64,000 bases of DNA from Acidovorax sp. SUPP3334 (GTDB taxonomy: Bacteria > Pseudomonadota > Gammaproteobacteria > Burkholderiales > Burkholderiaceae_C), in NCBI RefSeq assembly GCF_030159055.1, contig NZ_BQXQ01000007.1:1-64000 (forward strand), written 5' to 3'. Both the position numbers and the translations under genes were made by a program. Below, piece by piece: positions 9,280-17,431 of this stretch (position 1 is its first letter; each line of letters begins with the position of its first letter). The notes beneath the pieces are model-generated. The model was not told where the DNA came from. It did no database searches and saw nothing but the letters and a program-made list of their open reading frames with translations.

Positions 9280-9332
9280 CCGGCCGCTAGCGATCCACCG
9301 TCCGCTTCATTTCCCGACGCCACAACGCCACC

Positions 9333-10367
9333 ATGTTCGCCTACATCCTCAAGCGCGTGCTGCTCATGCTGCCCACCCTGCTGGGCGTGCTGCTGCTGAC
9401 CTTCGTGGTGATTCAGTTCGTGCCGGGGGGGCCGGTCGAGCAGTACCTCGCCGAATCCAAGGCCGGAATGGGCCGTGGCGGCGGGGCGGAGGGCGGCGGC
9501 CTGGCCTACCGGGGGGCGCAGGGCGTCGATCCGAAACGCCTGGACCAGATCAAGGCGCTGTATGGCTTCGACAAGCCGGCGCACGAGCGCTTTTTCCAGA
9601 TGCTGGGGCAGTTCGCACGCTTCGACCTGGGCCGCAGCTTCTTTCAAAACAAGGACGTGTGGCAACTCGTGAAGGAAAAGCTGCCCGTGTCGATCAGCCT
9701 GGGGCTGTGGACCTTCTTCATCAGCTACCTCGTGGCCGTGCCGCTCGGCGTGGCCAAGGCCGTGCGCGCGGGCTCGCGCTTCGATTTCATCACCACGCTC
9801 ATCGTGCTGGTGGGCTACGCGATTCCGGGCTTCGTGCTGGGCGTGGCGCTGCTGGTGATCTTCGGCGGGCAATTGCAATGGTTCCCGCTGCGCGGACTGA
9901 CATCGGCGAACTGGGACGAGATGACCTGGGGCGCCCGCATCGTGGACTATCTGTGGCACATCACGCTGCCCATCACGGCCATGGTGCTGGGCAGCTTCGC
10001 GGTGACCGCCATGCTGACCAAGAATGCCTTTCTTGAAGAGATCCGCAAGCAATACGTGCTCACGGCCCGCGCCAAGGGGCTGTCGGAGCGGCAGGTACTG
10101 TGGAGGCATGTGTTCCGCAATGCGCTCATCCCCATCATCACCGGCTTTCCGGCCGCCTTCATCGGGGCCTTCTTTACCGGGTCGCTGCTGATCGAGACGC
10201 TGTTTTCGCTCGACGGCCTGGGCCTGCTGAGCTATGAAAGCGTGATCCGCCGCGACTATCCCGTGGTGCTGGGCACGCTGTATCTCTTCACGCTGATCGG
10301 GCTGGTGACCAAGCTGGTGAGCGATCTCTGCTACGTATGGGTGGATCCGCGTGTCAAGTTCGACTAA
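9333..10367 (+). CDS. yejB: Oligopeptide ABC transporter permease YejB
   Basis: 344 aa, ATG 9333, 53 bp after yejA. DppB-type permease with N-terminal TM1 (ILKRVLLMLPTLLGVLLLTFVVIQF) and the PGGPVEQ motif. A soluble insert covers about 45-100, rich in Gly and characteristic of YejB. Five further TM segments follow. The cytoplasmic EAA loop contacting the ATPase reads about RAKGLSERQVLWRHVFRNAL. It forms a heterodimer with YejE. The 3' end overlaps the yejE start by 17 nt, so translation is probably coupled. Confidence 0.95.
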   Translation: MFAYILKRVLLMLPTLLGVLLLTFVVIQFVPGGPVEQYLAESKAGMGRGGGAEGGGLAYRGAQGVDPKRLDQIKALYGFDKPAHERFFQMLGQFARFDLGRSFFQNKDVWQLVKEKLPVSISLGLWTFFISYLVAVPLGVAKAVRAGSRFDFITTLIVLVGYAIPGFVLGVALLVIFGGQLQWFPLRGLTSANWDEMTWGARIVDYLWHITLPITAMVLGSFAVTAMLTKNAFLEEIRKQYVLTARAKGLSERQVLWRHVFRNALIPIITGFPAAFIGAFFTGSLLIETLFSLDGLGLLSYESVIRRDYPVVLGTLYLFTLIGLVTKLVSDLCYVWVDPRVKFD

Positions 10368-11466
10368 CCCCCCCGCCGAAAAAACCGTGGCACCGGTCGG
10401 GCGCGTCCCAGCCGGCGATGCCCGCCACATCGCCGCGCCTTCGCTCTCGCCGGGGCGCCGGGCCTGGCGCCGGTTCAAGCGCAACCGGCTCGGTTACTGG
10501 AGCCTGATCCTGTTCAGCGCGCTGGTGGCCTTGAGCCTGATGGCCGAGCTGATCAGCAACGACCGCCCGCTCATCGTGCGCTACGAAGGGCAGACCTATC
10601 TGCCCATGCTCCACGACTATTCCGAAAAGACGTTCGGTGGCGATTTCGACACCCCCACCGATTACCTGGACCCTTTCATTCGCGAGCGGCTGGGGCAGGG
10701 CAACAATTGGGCGCTGTATACCCTCAACCCGTACGGCCCGGACACGCTGAACTACTTCGCGAAGTCACCCAATCCCTCCGGCCCCACGGCCCAGAACTGG
10801 CTGGGCACCGATGACCGAGGGCGCGACCTGCTCGCGCAACTGATCTACGGATTTCGCGTGAGCGTGCTGTTCGGCATCGCGCTCACCGTGGTGGGTGTGC
10901 TGCTGGGCGTCATCACCGGGGCCATACAGGGATTTTTCGGTGGCAAGACCGACCTGGCATTCCAGCGGTTCATCGAAATTTGGGGTTCGATGCCCGAGCT
11001 GTACCTGCTCATCATCTTCAGCGCCGTGTTCGCGCCGAGCGTGGTGCTGCTGCTGGTGCTGCTATCGCTGTTCGGCTGGATGGGCCTGTCCGACTACGTG
11101 CGTGCGGAGTTCCTGCGCAACCGGCAGCTCGACTACGTGAAGGCCGCCCGCGCGCTGGGCGTGCCGAACGGGCAGATCATCTGGCGCCACATCCTGCCCA
11201 ACAGCATGACGCCGGTCGTCACCTTCCTTCCGTTTCGCATGAGCGCGGCCATTCTGGCGCTCGCCTCGCTCGACTTCCTGGGGCTGGGCGTGCCGCCCGG
11301 CACCCCTTCGCTGGGCGAGCTTCTCAATCAGGGCAAGAACAACATCGACGCCTGGTGGATTTCGCTGTTCACCTTTGCGGCACTGGTGGTCACGCTGCTG
11401 CTGCTCACCTTCATGGGCGATGCGCTGCGCGATGCGCTCGACCCTCGCAAGGCAGACCATTCATGA
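10351..11466 (+). CDS. yejE: Oligopeptide ABC transporter permease YejE
   Basis: 371 aa from GTG 10351 inside the end of yejB. A downstream ATG would remove the conserved entry to TM1. DppC-type permease with TM1 (YWSLILFSALVALSLMAEL), then a long periplasmic loop (about 65-150) containing LGTDDRGRDLLAQLIYGFRVS, the family signature. The remaining TM segments and EAA loop (ARALGVPNGQIIWRHILPNSM) follow. It pairs with YejB. The stop overlaps the yejF ATG (ATGA). Confidence 0.95.
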   Translation: MSSSTNPPAEKTVAPVGRVPAGDARHIAAPSLSPGRRAWRRFKRNRLGYWSLILFSALVALSLMAELISNDRPLIVRYEGQTYLPMLHDYSEKTFGGDFDTPTDYLDPFIRERLGQGNNWALYTLNPYGPDTLNYFAKSPNPSGPTAQNWLGTDDRGRDLLAQLIYGFRVSVLFGIALTVVGVLLGVITGAIQGFFGGKTDLAFQRFIEIWGSMPELYLLIIFSAVFAPSVVLLLVLLSLFGWMGLSDYVRAEFLRNRQLDYVKAARALGVPNGQIIWRHILPNSMTPVVTFLPFRMSAAILALASLDFLGLGVPPGTPSLGELLNQGKNNIDAWWISLFTFAALVVTLLLLTFMGDALRDALDPRKADHS

Positions 11467-13172
11467 CCGACGAACGCGCGCACGGCGCCACACCGAACGC
11501 TTCTTCGGCGCCCTTTCATGCGATCGGCCGGGCCGCTGCGGCGGGCGATGCGCAGGGGGCAGCCCTGCTGCAAGTGCAGGACCTGCATGTGCGGTTCGGC
11601 GACAAGGAGGTGGTGAGCGGGGTGAGCTTCGACATCGCGGCTGGCGAGAAGCTCGCGCTGGTGGGCGAATCGGGCTCCGGCAAGACCATCACCGCGCTGT
11701 CGGTCCTGCGGCTGGCGGGCGAGGCCACGATCGGTGGCCGGGCGCTGATGGCTGGCCGCGATCTGCTCGCACTGTCCGAGCGTGAGATGCGCGGCGTGCG
11801 TGGCGGCGACATCGCCATGGTGTTCCAGGAGCCCATGACCGCGCTCAATCCGTTGATGTCGGTGGGCGATCAGGTGGCCGAAGTGCTGCAGCTCAAGCAG
11901 GCTCTGTCGCGCTCGCAGGCCGCACGGGCGGCCATCGAATTGCTGGCCAGCACCGGTATCCCCGAACCGGCCCGGCGTGCGGGCGCGTTCCCCCATCAGC
12001 TTTCGGGCGGGCAACGCCAGCGCGCGATGATCGCCATGGCGCTTGCCAGCCGGCCGCGCCTTCTGCTCGCCGACGAGCCGACCACCGCGCTGGATGTCAC
12101 GCTGCGTGGCCAGATTCTCGAACTGCTGTCCGATCTGCAGCGCCAGACCGGCATGGCCGTGCTGCTCATCACGCACGACCTGAATCTGGTGCGCCGTTTC
12201 GCCGATCGGGTGGCCGTGATGGAGCACGGCGTGCTGGTGGAGCGCGGTGCGGTGGCTGACGTGTTCAGCGCGCCACGGCATTCCTACACCCAGCGGCTGA
12301 TCGGCAGCGTTCCGCGGCGCGATGTGGTCGAGGCTGCGCCCCTGGCCGACGCGGTCCCTGCGGCGCGAGCGCAAGGTCTGCGCGTGGCTTACGCCACGCC
12401 CCTGCCCGGCGTGCGCGGCTGGTTCAGGCGCGGCGAGTTCGTGGCGGTGAAAGGGGCCGACTTTTCTGTCGAGCCCGCACGGACCCTGGGCGTGGTCGGC
12501 GAATCGGGCTCGGGCAAATCGACGCTGGCCCAGGCGCTGCTGGGGCTGCTCCCTTTCCAGGGAACCTTGGATATATCGGGGCAGGGCTGGCAACAGCCGG
12601 CCCAGCGCAACAGCGCCGCCAATCAGGCGCTGCGGCGGCAGGTGCAGGTGGTGTTCCAGGACCCGTTTTCCTCGTTGTCGCCGCGACTGACCGTGGAAGA
12701 GATCGTGGGTGAAGGGCTCTTGGTGCATGAACCCGGCCTGGCGCCTGCCGAGCGCCGCACGCGCGTGCAGTCGGCCCTGCACGACGTGGGCTTGACCGAA
12801 GGGCAGTTCCCGGGCTTGCTCGCGCGTTACCCGCACGAGTTTTCCGGCGGACAGCGCCAGCGGCTGGCCATTGCCCGGGCACTCATCCTGAGCCCGCGCC
12901 TGCTGGTGCTGGACGAGCCCACCAGCGCGCTCGATGTCACCATTCAGCAGCAGGTGCTGACGCTGCTGCAGCGGCTGCAAAAGGAGCGCTCGCTCAGCTA
13001 CCTGCTCATCACGCACGATGTGGCGGTGATCCGTGCGATGGCCCACGACGTGATCGTGATGAAAGACGGAGAAGTGCTCGAAGCCGGCCCCGTGCATACC
13101 GTGCTGGATGCCCCCCGGCACCCGTACACGCAGCGGCTGGTGTCGGCTGCCGGGTTGGATGGCCTCGCCTGA
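11463..13172 (+). CDS. yejF: Oligopeptide ABC transporter ATPase YejF (fused double NBD)
   Basis: 569 aa, ATG 11463 overlapping the yejE stop. Two complete nucleotide-binding domains lie in one chain. NBD1 has Walker A GESGSGKT (about residue 70), signature LSGGQRQR and Walker [15 protein letters not shown]2 has Walker A GESGSGKS, signature FSGGQRQR and Walker [11 protein letters not shown]. Each ends with an oligopeptide-type C-terminal extension ([24 protein letters not shown]). It energises the YejB/YejE pore. This is the last gene of the operon; a copy of the 59-bp element starts 5 bp after its stop. Confidence 0.96.
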   Translation: MTDERAHGATPNASSAPFHAIGRAAAAGDAQGAALLQVQDLHVRFGDKEVVSGVSFDIAAGEKLALVGESGSGKTITALSVLRLAGEATIGGRALMAGRDLLALSEREMRGVRGGDIAMVFQEPMTALNPLMSVGDQVAEVLQLKQALSRSQAARAAIELLASTGIPEPARRAGAFPHQLSGGQRQRAMIAMALASRPRLLLADEPTTALDVTLRGQILELLSDLQRQTGMAVLLITHDLNLVRRFADRVAVMEHGVLVERGAVADVFSAPRHSYTQRLIGSVPRRDVVEAAPLADAVPAARAQGLRVAYATPLPGVRGWFRRGEFVAVKGADFSVEPARTLGVVGESGSGKSTLAQALLGLLPFQGTLDISGQGWQQPAQRNSAANQALRRQVQVVFQDPFSSLSPRLTVEEIVGEGLLVHEPGLAPAERRTRVQSALHDVGLTEGQFPGLLARYPHEFSGGQRQRLAIARALILSPRLLVLDEPTSALDVTIQQQVLTLLQRLQKERSLSYLLITHDVAVIRAMAHDVIVMKDGEVLEAGPVHTVLDAPRHPYTQRLVSAAGLDGLA

Positions 13173-13176
13173 TCGG

Positions 13177-13235
13177 AGTGATTTAGCCCGTTGCCGCCGG
13201 TTTGATTGCCTATGTTGCTATTGATTTAGTAGCAA
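13177..13235 (-). repeat. 59-bp dispersed element, copy B
   Basis: Minus-orientation copy: TTGCTAC-N7-ATAGC, then GGCAATCAAACCGGCGGCA, matching the second half of copies E and F. It lies directly after the yejF stop codon, in the 3' spacer shared with the convergent FlxA-like gene. Confidence 0.65.
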
Positions 13236-13307
13236 ATTGGTGAGCCTGGGGGCAGCGACGCTTGCCGGGCACTTTCGCGATGAACTGCGCCAGGGTCGCT
13301 GTGGACA

Positions 13308-13682
13308 TCAGGCGTACGTATCCACCTGCGTGCCCAGATTGGGCGGGGAGGGCGGCTTTTTCTTCTCGGCCGATTGCATTTGCTGCATCGCCTTTTCCAT
13401 GGCTTTTTGCTGCTGTTCCTGCTGCTGCGCTTGCTGGATGGCCTGAATCTGCTGCTGCACCAGCTGGATTTGGTTTTGCAGTGCCTGCATCCTCTGCTGC
13501 TTGGCCTTGGCTTCACTCGGATCCGAGGACTGGCCTGCCTCTGCCGACGCCTGCTTGAGGTCGGCCGTCAGGTCCTTGAGCTGTTTTTGCAGGGCTGCGA
13601 TGTCGCTGTTCGATGGGCCGGAAGAACGGCCGGCCGAAACGTTGGAGGAAGTGCCAGAGGCCGATGCGATGGAGAGGGACAT
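13308..13682 (-). CDS. FlxA-like coiled-coil protein
   Basis: 124 aa from ATG 13682; a TTG at 13712 would give 134 aa, and neither has a strong ribosome site. Residues 1-25 are low-complexity Ser/Gly. They are followed by a long Gln-rich coiled coil (IAALQKQLKDLTADLKQ; QALQNQIQLVQQQIQAIQQ; QQEQQQKAMEKAMQQ) and a Pro-rich tail. The composition and heptads resemble the FlxA-like family, a flagellar-regulon protein in E. coli with no defined function. No flagellar genes adjoin it. Export or localisation signals are absent. Confidence 0.65.
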   Translation of the reverse strand: MSLSIASASGTSSNVSAGRSSGPSNSDIAALQKQLKDLTADLKQASAEAGQSSDPSEAKAKQQRMQALQNQIQLVQQQIQAIQQAQQQEQQQKAMEKAMQQMQSAEKKKPPSPPNLGTQVDTYA

Positions 13683-13792
13683 GTGGGTGATATCGGTTAC
13701 GACGGCAGACAACTGAAGGGCTGGCCCCGTTTTTATTTTTGGCGCGGCAGTGGGCGTTGCCGGCGACGGGATGGTCTGATCCGCATTCGCCG

Positions 13793-16093
13793 CTATTCCT
13801 CGGTTGGCATGGCGGAGGGTTCGGCCGCCTCGGCCGCACGGAATGCCGAAACGACGGTGGGTTCCTGATCCGCGCCGGCATACAGCCGAAAGTGCCCGCG
13901 TCCCGCCCGTTTGGCAGCGTACATGGCCATGTCGGCGCTGCGGGCCAACTCTTCGAAACTGCGGCCATGTTGCGGAAAGAGGGCGATGCCGCCGCTCAGG
14001 CCGATCTGCCTGACCTCGCCTTGCAGATCGAACGGAGGCTCGCAGGCCGCCATGATTTTTTGCGACACCAGGCAGGCCTGGTCCGCATTGTCCAGCTTGG
14101 GCAGCAGCACGACGAACTCATCGCCTCCCTGGCGGCACACGGTGTCGGAATCCCGGACGGCGCCTTTGAAGCGGCGCGCTACCTGGATCAGCAACACATC
14201 GCCAGCGTCGTGGCCGAGCGCATCGTTGATCTGCTTGAACCCGTCCAGGTCGATGTACATGAGTGCCAGGCTGCGCCCGTCGCGCACCGCATGCGCGATG
14301 GCCTGCTGGGCGCGGTCCTGCAGCAGCACGCGGTTGGGCAGGTCCGTCAGCACGTCGTACTGCGCGAGATGGGCCATCCGGCGGGACATTTCCATCGCTT
14401 CCGTCACATCGCGCAGCACCATGACCGTCCCGGTGACGTGGCCGTGGCGGTCCATGATCGGGCTCACCGATTTTTCGATATCGATGCGCCGCCCATCCCG
14501 GCACTGCAGCACGATGCCGCGCTCGGACGGCTGGGGCGTGCCGTCTGCCAGCGCCTTGCGCGTAGGGCTCATGCCGCCTTCGCTGCCCGGCTGCAGCAGC
14601 GGCACGACGTCGTCGATGTCCGATCCTGCGGCGTGAAAGGCCTGCCAGCCCGTCATCTTTTCGGCGACCGGGTTGATGTAGGTGACCCGGCCCTCGGCGT
14701 CGGTGCAGATGACCGCATCGCCGATGGACTGGAGGGTCAGGCGGATCAACTCCTTTTCTTCGAACAGCAGGTCTTCCATGCGCTTGCGGTCGGTCAGGTC
14801 GTCGATCTGTACGAAGATGCCCTGCACCTCGTCTCCGTCCTTGTCGGGGATATACGAGACGAGCGTGTGGCGCACGTCGCCCGAGGGTAGCGGTACGGTG
14901 CGTTCGAACACCTGCTTGTGTCCTCTCAGGGCCTGCTGGATGTGCGTCAGCGCGTGGTGGTTGTAGGTGGTTTGATCGAGCACATCCAGCAGCTTCACGT
15001 CGGGCATGCGCTCCGGCGATACCCCCAGCCAGTCCATGTAGGCCTGGTTGGCGAAACGGTTGCGCTGGTCCTTGTCCCAATAGCTCACCAGGGATGGCAG
15101 GTTGTCCAGAATGGTGCGCATGTCGTGCTCGGCCTGCTTCAACTGGGCAGCGATGGCCTGGCGGCGCTGCAGCTCCCGCGCGAACAGGGCGGATAAACCC
15201 AAACACGCGGCCATCAGCAGCACCGCGAAGGCCCCGAGCACCTTGGCACTGGCGCGCCATTTGGCAAGAATGGTGTCCGCCGACTGGCCCACGCTCACGA
15301 CCAGCGGGTAGCCGCCGATGCGGCGAAACGCGTGCAGCCGCTCGGTTTCGTCCTGAACGTCCTGCGCCGTGAAGCTGCCGCTGTCGGAGGCTTGCAGGCG
15401 GGCGAGCTGGCTGGCGTCGTTCATCGGCTGGCCGACGTCTTTTTCCTCATAAGGAAAGCGGGCCACCGCGACGCCGTCCCGCGTGCTCCAAAGATCCACA
15501 CGGCTCAGCGGCCCCACGTCGATCGACGCGAACAGTTCCTTGAAGTAGCTGATCCGTACCGTTCCCACCACCACGCCGCCAAAGCTGCCATCGGACCGGA
15601 AGTAGGCCCGGCTGATGGGCAGGCTGTACATGCCCGTCAGCCGGCCTTGAATGGGCTTGCCGACGTACACCCCCTCGCGCTCGACGGTCTTGTGGACCTG
15701 GAAATACTCCCGGTCGGCCAGGTTGAGGGTGACCGGCTCCACGCTGGTGGAGCGCATCAAGACGTTTCCCTTGTCGTCCAGCACGGCCACCGTGCCCAGG
15801 CCCGGCGTGTGCAGCGAGTGATCGAACAGGAAGGTGTTGCGCATTTCGGGGCTGAGATTCGGCAGGCCCGGATCGGACAGGCTCTTGGCCACCCCGATCA
15901 ACGAGTAGTCAAAGCCATCCAGCGTGCGCTTGATGTTTTGCTCCAGCGTGCGCGCCAGGCTGGCATTGGTGTTCAGCGCGTGAGACCAGGCGTCGTCGCG
16001 TATCGTGAGAATCGCTCGCGCGAACAGCGCACCGATGCCTGCCGACAGCACGAGGGCCAGCAAGACGAGGCGGCGGGGCGAAATCTGGGGCAT
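13793..16093 (-). CDS. Membrane sensor diguanylate cyclase (periplasmic sensor, two PAS, GGDEF)
   Basis: 766 aa. TM1 (about 8-28), then a periplasmic dCache/PDC-like sensor (30-280), TM2 (about 283-305, VLGAFAVLLMAACLGLSALFA), PAS1 (about 325-440), PAS2 (about 450-575, LTLQSIGDAVICTDAEGRVTY) and GGDEF (about 590-755). The active site is intact (GGDEF near 654). A product-inhibition I-site RDSD lies exactly five residues before it, so a working, feedback-inhibited c-di-GMP synthase is expected. There is no EAL domain. The ligand is unknown. A single gene; the AI-2E-type permease upstream on the same strand is separated by about 46 bp. Confidence 0.93.
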   Translation of the reverse strand: MPQISPRRLVLLALVLSAGIGALFARAILTIRDDAWSHALNTNASLARTLEQNIKRTLDGFDYSLIGVAKSLSDPGLPNLSPEMRNTFLFDHSLHTPGLGTVAVLDDKGNVLMRSTSVEPVTLNLADREYFQVHKTVEREGVYVGKPIQGRLTGMYSLPISRAYFRSDGSFGGVVVGTVRISYFKELFASIDVGPLSRVDLWSTRDGVAVARFPYEEKDVGQPMNDASQLARLQASDSGSFTAQDVQDETERLHAFRRIGGYPLVVSVGQSADTILAKWRASAKVLGAFAVLLMAACLGLSALFARELQRRQAIAAQLKQAEHDMRTILDNLPSLVSYWDKDQRNRFANQAYMDWLGVSPERMPDVKLLDVLDQTTYNHHALTHIQQALRGHKQVFERTVPLPSGDVRHTLVSYIPDKDGDEVQGIFVQIDDLTDRKRMEDLLFEEKELIRLTLQSIGDAVICTDAEGRVTYINPVAEKMTGWQAFHAAGSDIDDVVPLLQPGSEGGMSPTRKALADGTPQPSERGIVLQCRDGRRIDIEKSVSPIMDRHGHVTGTVMVLRDVTEAMEMSRRMAHLAQYDVLTDLPNRVLLQDRAQQAIAHAVRDGRSLALMYIDLDGFKQINDALGHDAGDVLLIQVARRFKGAVRDSDTVCRQGGDEFVVLLPKLDNADQACLVSQKIMAACEPPFDLQGEVRQIGLSGGIALFPQHGRSFEELARSADMAMYAAKRAGRGHFRLYAGADQEPTVVSAFRAAEAAEPSAMPTEE

Positions 16094-16139
16094 GGCGGAT
16101 GGCAGCCGGCAAGGGTACCGGCAGGTGCCGCAGTGCAGG

Positions 16140-17198
16140 CTACTTTAGCGAGGATTCAGGCGGTTGCGAGAACAGGTCCCAGGTAGCGATGAAAAGCGCT
16201 GCGATCACCGGGCCGATCACGAAGCCTGTGAGTCCGAACAATGCCATGCCGCCCAGCGTGGAAATGAGCACGATGTAGTCAGGCATCTGGGTGTCCTTGC
16301 CCACCAGCACAGGACGCAGCGCGTTGTCCACCAGCCCGATCACGCACACGCAGAACGCTACCAGCACCGAGCCCTGCCAGATGGCGCCTGTGGCGAAGAA
16401 ATAGATCGCCACGGGTCCCCAGATCAGACCTGCGCCGATGGCCGGCAGCAGGGACAGGAAGGCCATCAGCACGCCCCACAGGATAGGTCCCTGGATGCCC
16501 AGAATCCAGAAGATGCCGCCGCCCAGCGCGCCTTGCACGGCCGCCACCACGATGTTGCCTTTGACCGTGGCGCGGATCACCGTGGTGAATTTGCTGGCCA
16601 GCTGGCGCTTGTGTTCTTCGTCCAGCGGCACCGCCTGCCGGATGCGGTTGACCAGCGAACTGCCGTCGCGCACCAGGAAGAACAGCAGGTACAGCATGAT
16701 GCCGAAGCTCACGATGAATTGGAGCGTGTTCTGGCCCACGTCCAGCGCCTTCGTCGCCACGAACTGGCCGGCCTGTACCGAAACCGAGGACAGCTTGGCC
16801 TCCACCTCTGCGGCGGTGGTCAGGTTGAAACGGTCCAGCAGCCCCAGCAGCCAGGAGGGCAGGGCACCCAGCACCTGCTGCACGTAGGCGCCGAAGTTGA
16901 GCTGCCCGGTTTTCATGCGCTCGTAGATCAGCCCGGCCTCCTGCACCAGCGAAATGCTGATGAAGGTCATGGGCAGGATCACGATCACCAGGCACAGTCC
17001 CAGCGTGCAAAGCGCCGCCAGATTGCGCCGACGGGGCATGCGCCTCAGCAGCCGCCTGTGCAGTGGCGTGAAAAGAATCGCCAGAATCACCCCCCAGAAG
17101 ACTGCTCCGTGGAACGGCCACAGGATGGCGAAAAACGCAATCGTCACCGCGACGAGAAGAAGCAAAAGGGTGCGGCTTTGCAGGGTGGGTGAGTTCAT
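16140..17198 (-). CDS. AI-2E family transporter (PerM/YdiK-like permease)
   Basis: 352 aa from ATG 17198 (MNSPTLQSRTLLLLLVAVT). A longer frame starting at 17351 is rejected because its leader is non-hydrophobic and unlike the family. About seven or eight TM segments are visible (e.g. TIAFFAILWPFHGAVFWGVILAI; TLGLCLVIVILPMTFISIS; IVSFGIMLYLLFFLV; ILWGVLMAFLSLLPAIGAG; MALFGLTGFVIGPVIAALFI). The family motif SLLPAIGAGLIWGP and a closing GPVIAALF are present. Members were named for AI-2 export, but many act on other substrates or as Na+/H+ antiporters; the substrate here is unknown. It is transcribed away from sucA. Confidence 0.88.
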   Translation of the reverse strand: MNSPTLQSRTLLLLLVAVTIAFFAILWPFHGAVFWGVILAILFTPLHRRLLRRMPRRRNLAALCTLGLCLVIVILPMTFISISLVQEAGLIYERMKTGQLNFGAYVQQVLGALPSWLLGLLDRFNLTTAAEVEAKLSSVSVQAGQFVATKALDVGQNTLQFIVSFGIMLYLLFFLVRDGSSLVNRIRQAVPLDEEHKRQLASKFTTVIRATVKGNIVVAAVQGALGGGIFWILGIQGPILWGVLMAFLSLLPAIGAGLIWGPVAIYFFATGAIWQGSVLVAFCVCVIGLVDNALRPVLVGKDTQMPDYIVLISTLGGMALFGLTGFVIGPVIAALFIATWDLFSQPPESSLK

Positions 17199-17431
17199 AA
17201 AGAGCAGTAACAGCGAAAGCAGAAATGTAAGCGACCCGTGGAACAAGGCCGAGCGGGAACATGCGCTTACGCCCTGTAGGGGGCACGCTCTCCATCGTTC
17301 GATGGCACAATGGCGCCCGCACCCCCGGCCCTTCCCCAGCCACAGTCGCATCCGCCAATCGGTTCAGCCGTGTCGCGGAAGGTTTACCCACCAGCTAATG
17401 CTTCCCCAAGGGAAGCGGAGGTCAGCGGAAT

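Noticed and set aside
17199-17351. N-terminal extension of the AI-2E-type permease
   Set aside because: The added 51 residues are Cys/Arg-rich and unlike the family; MNSPTLQSR is the natural start just before TM1.
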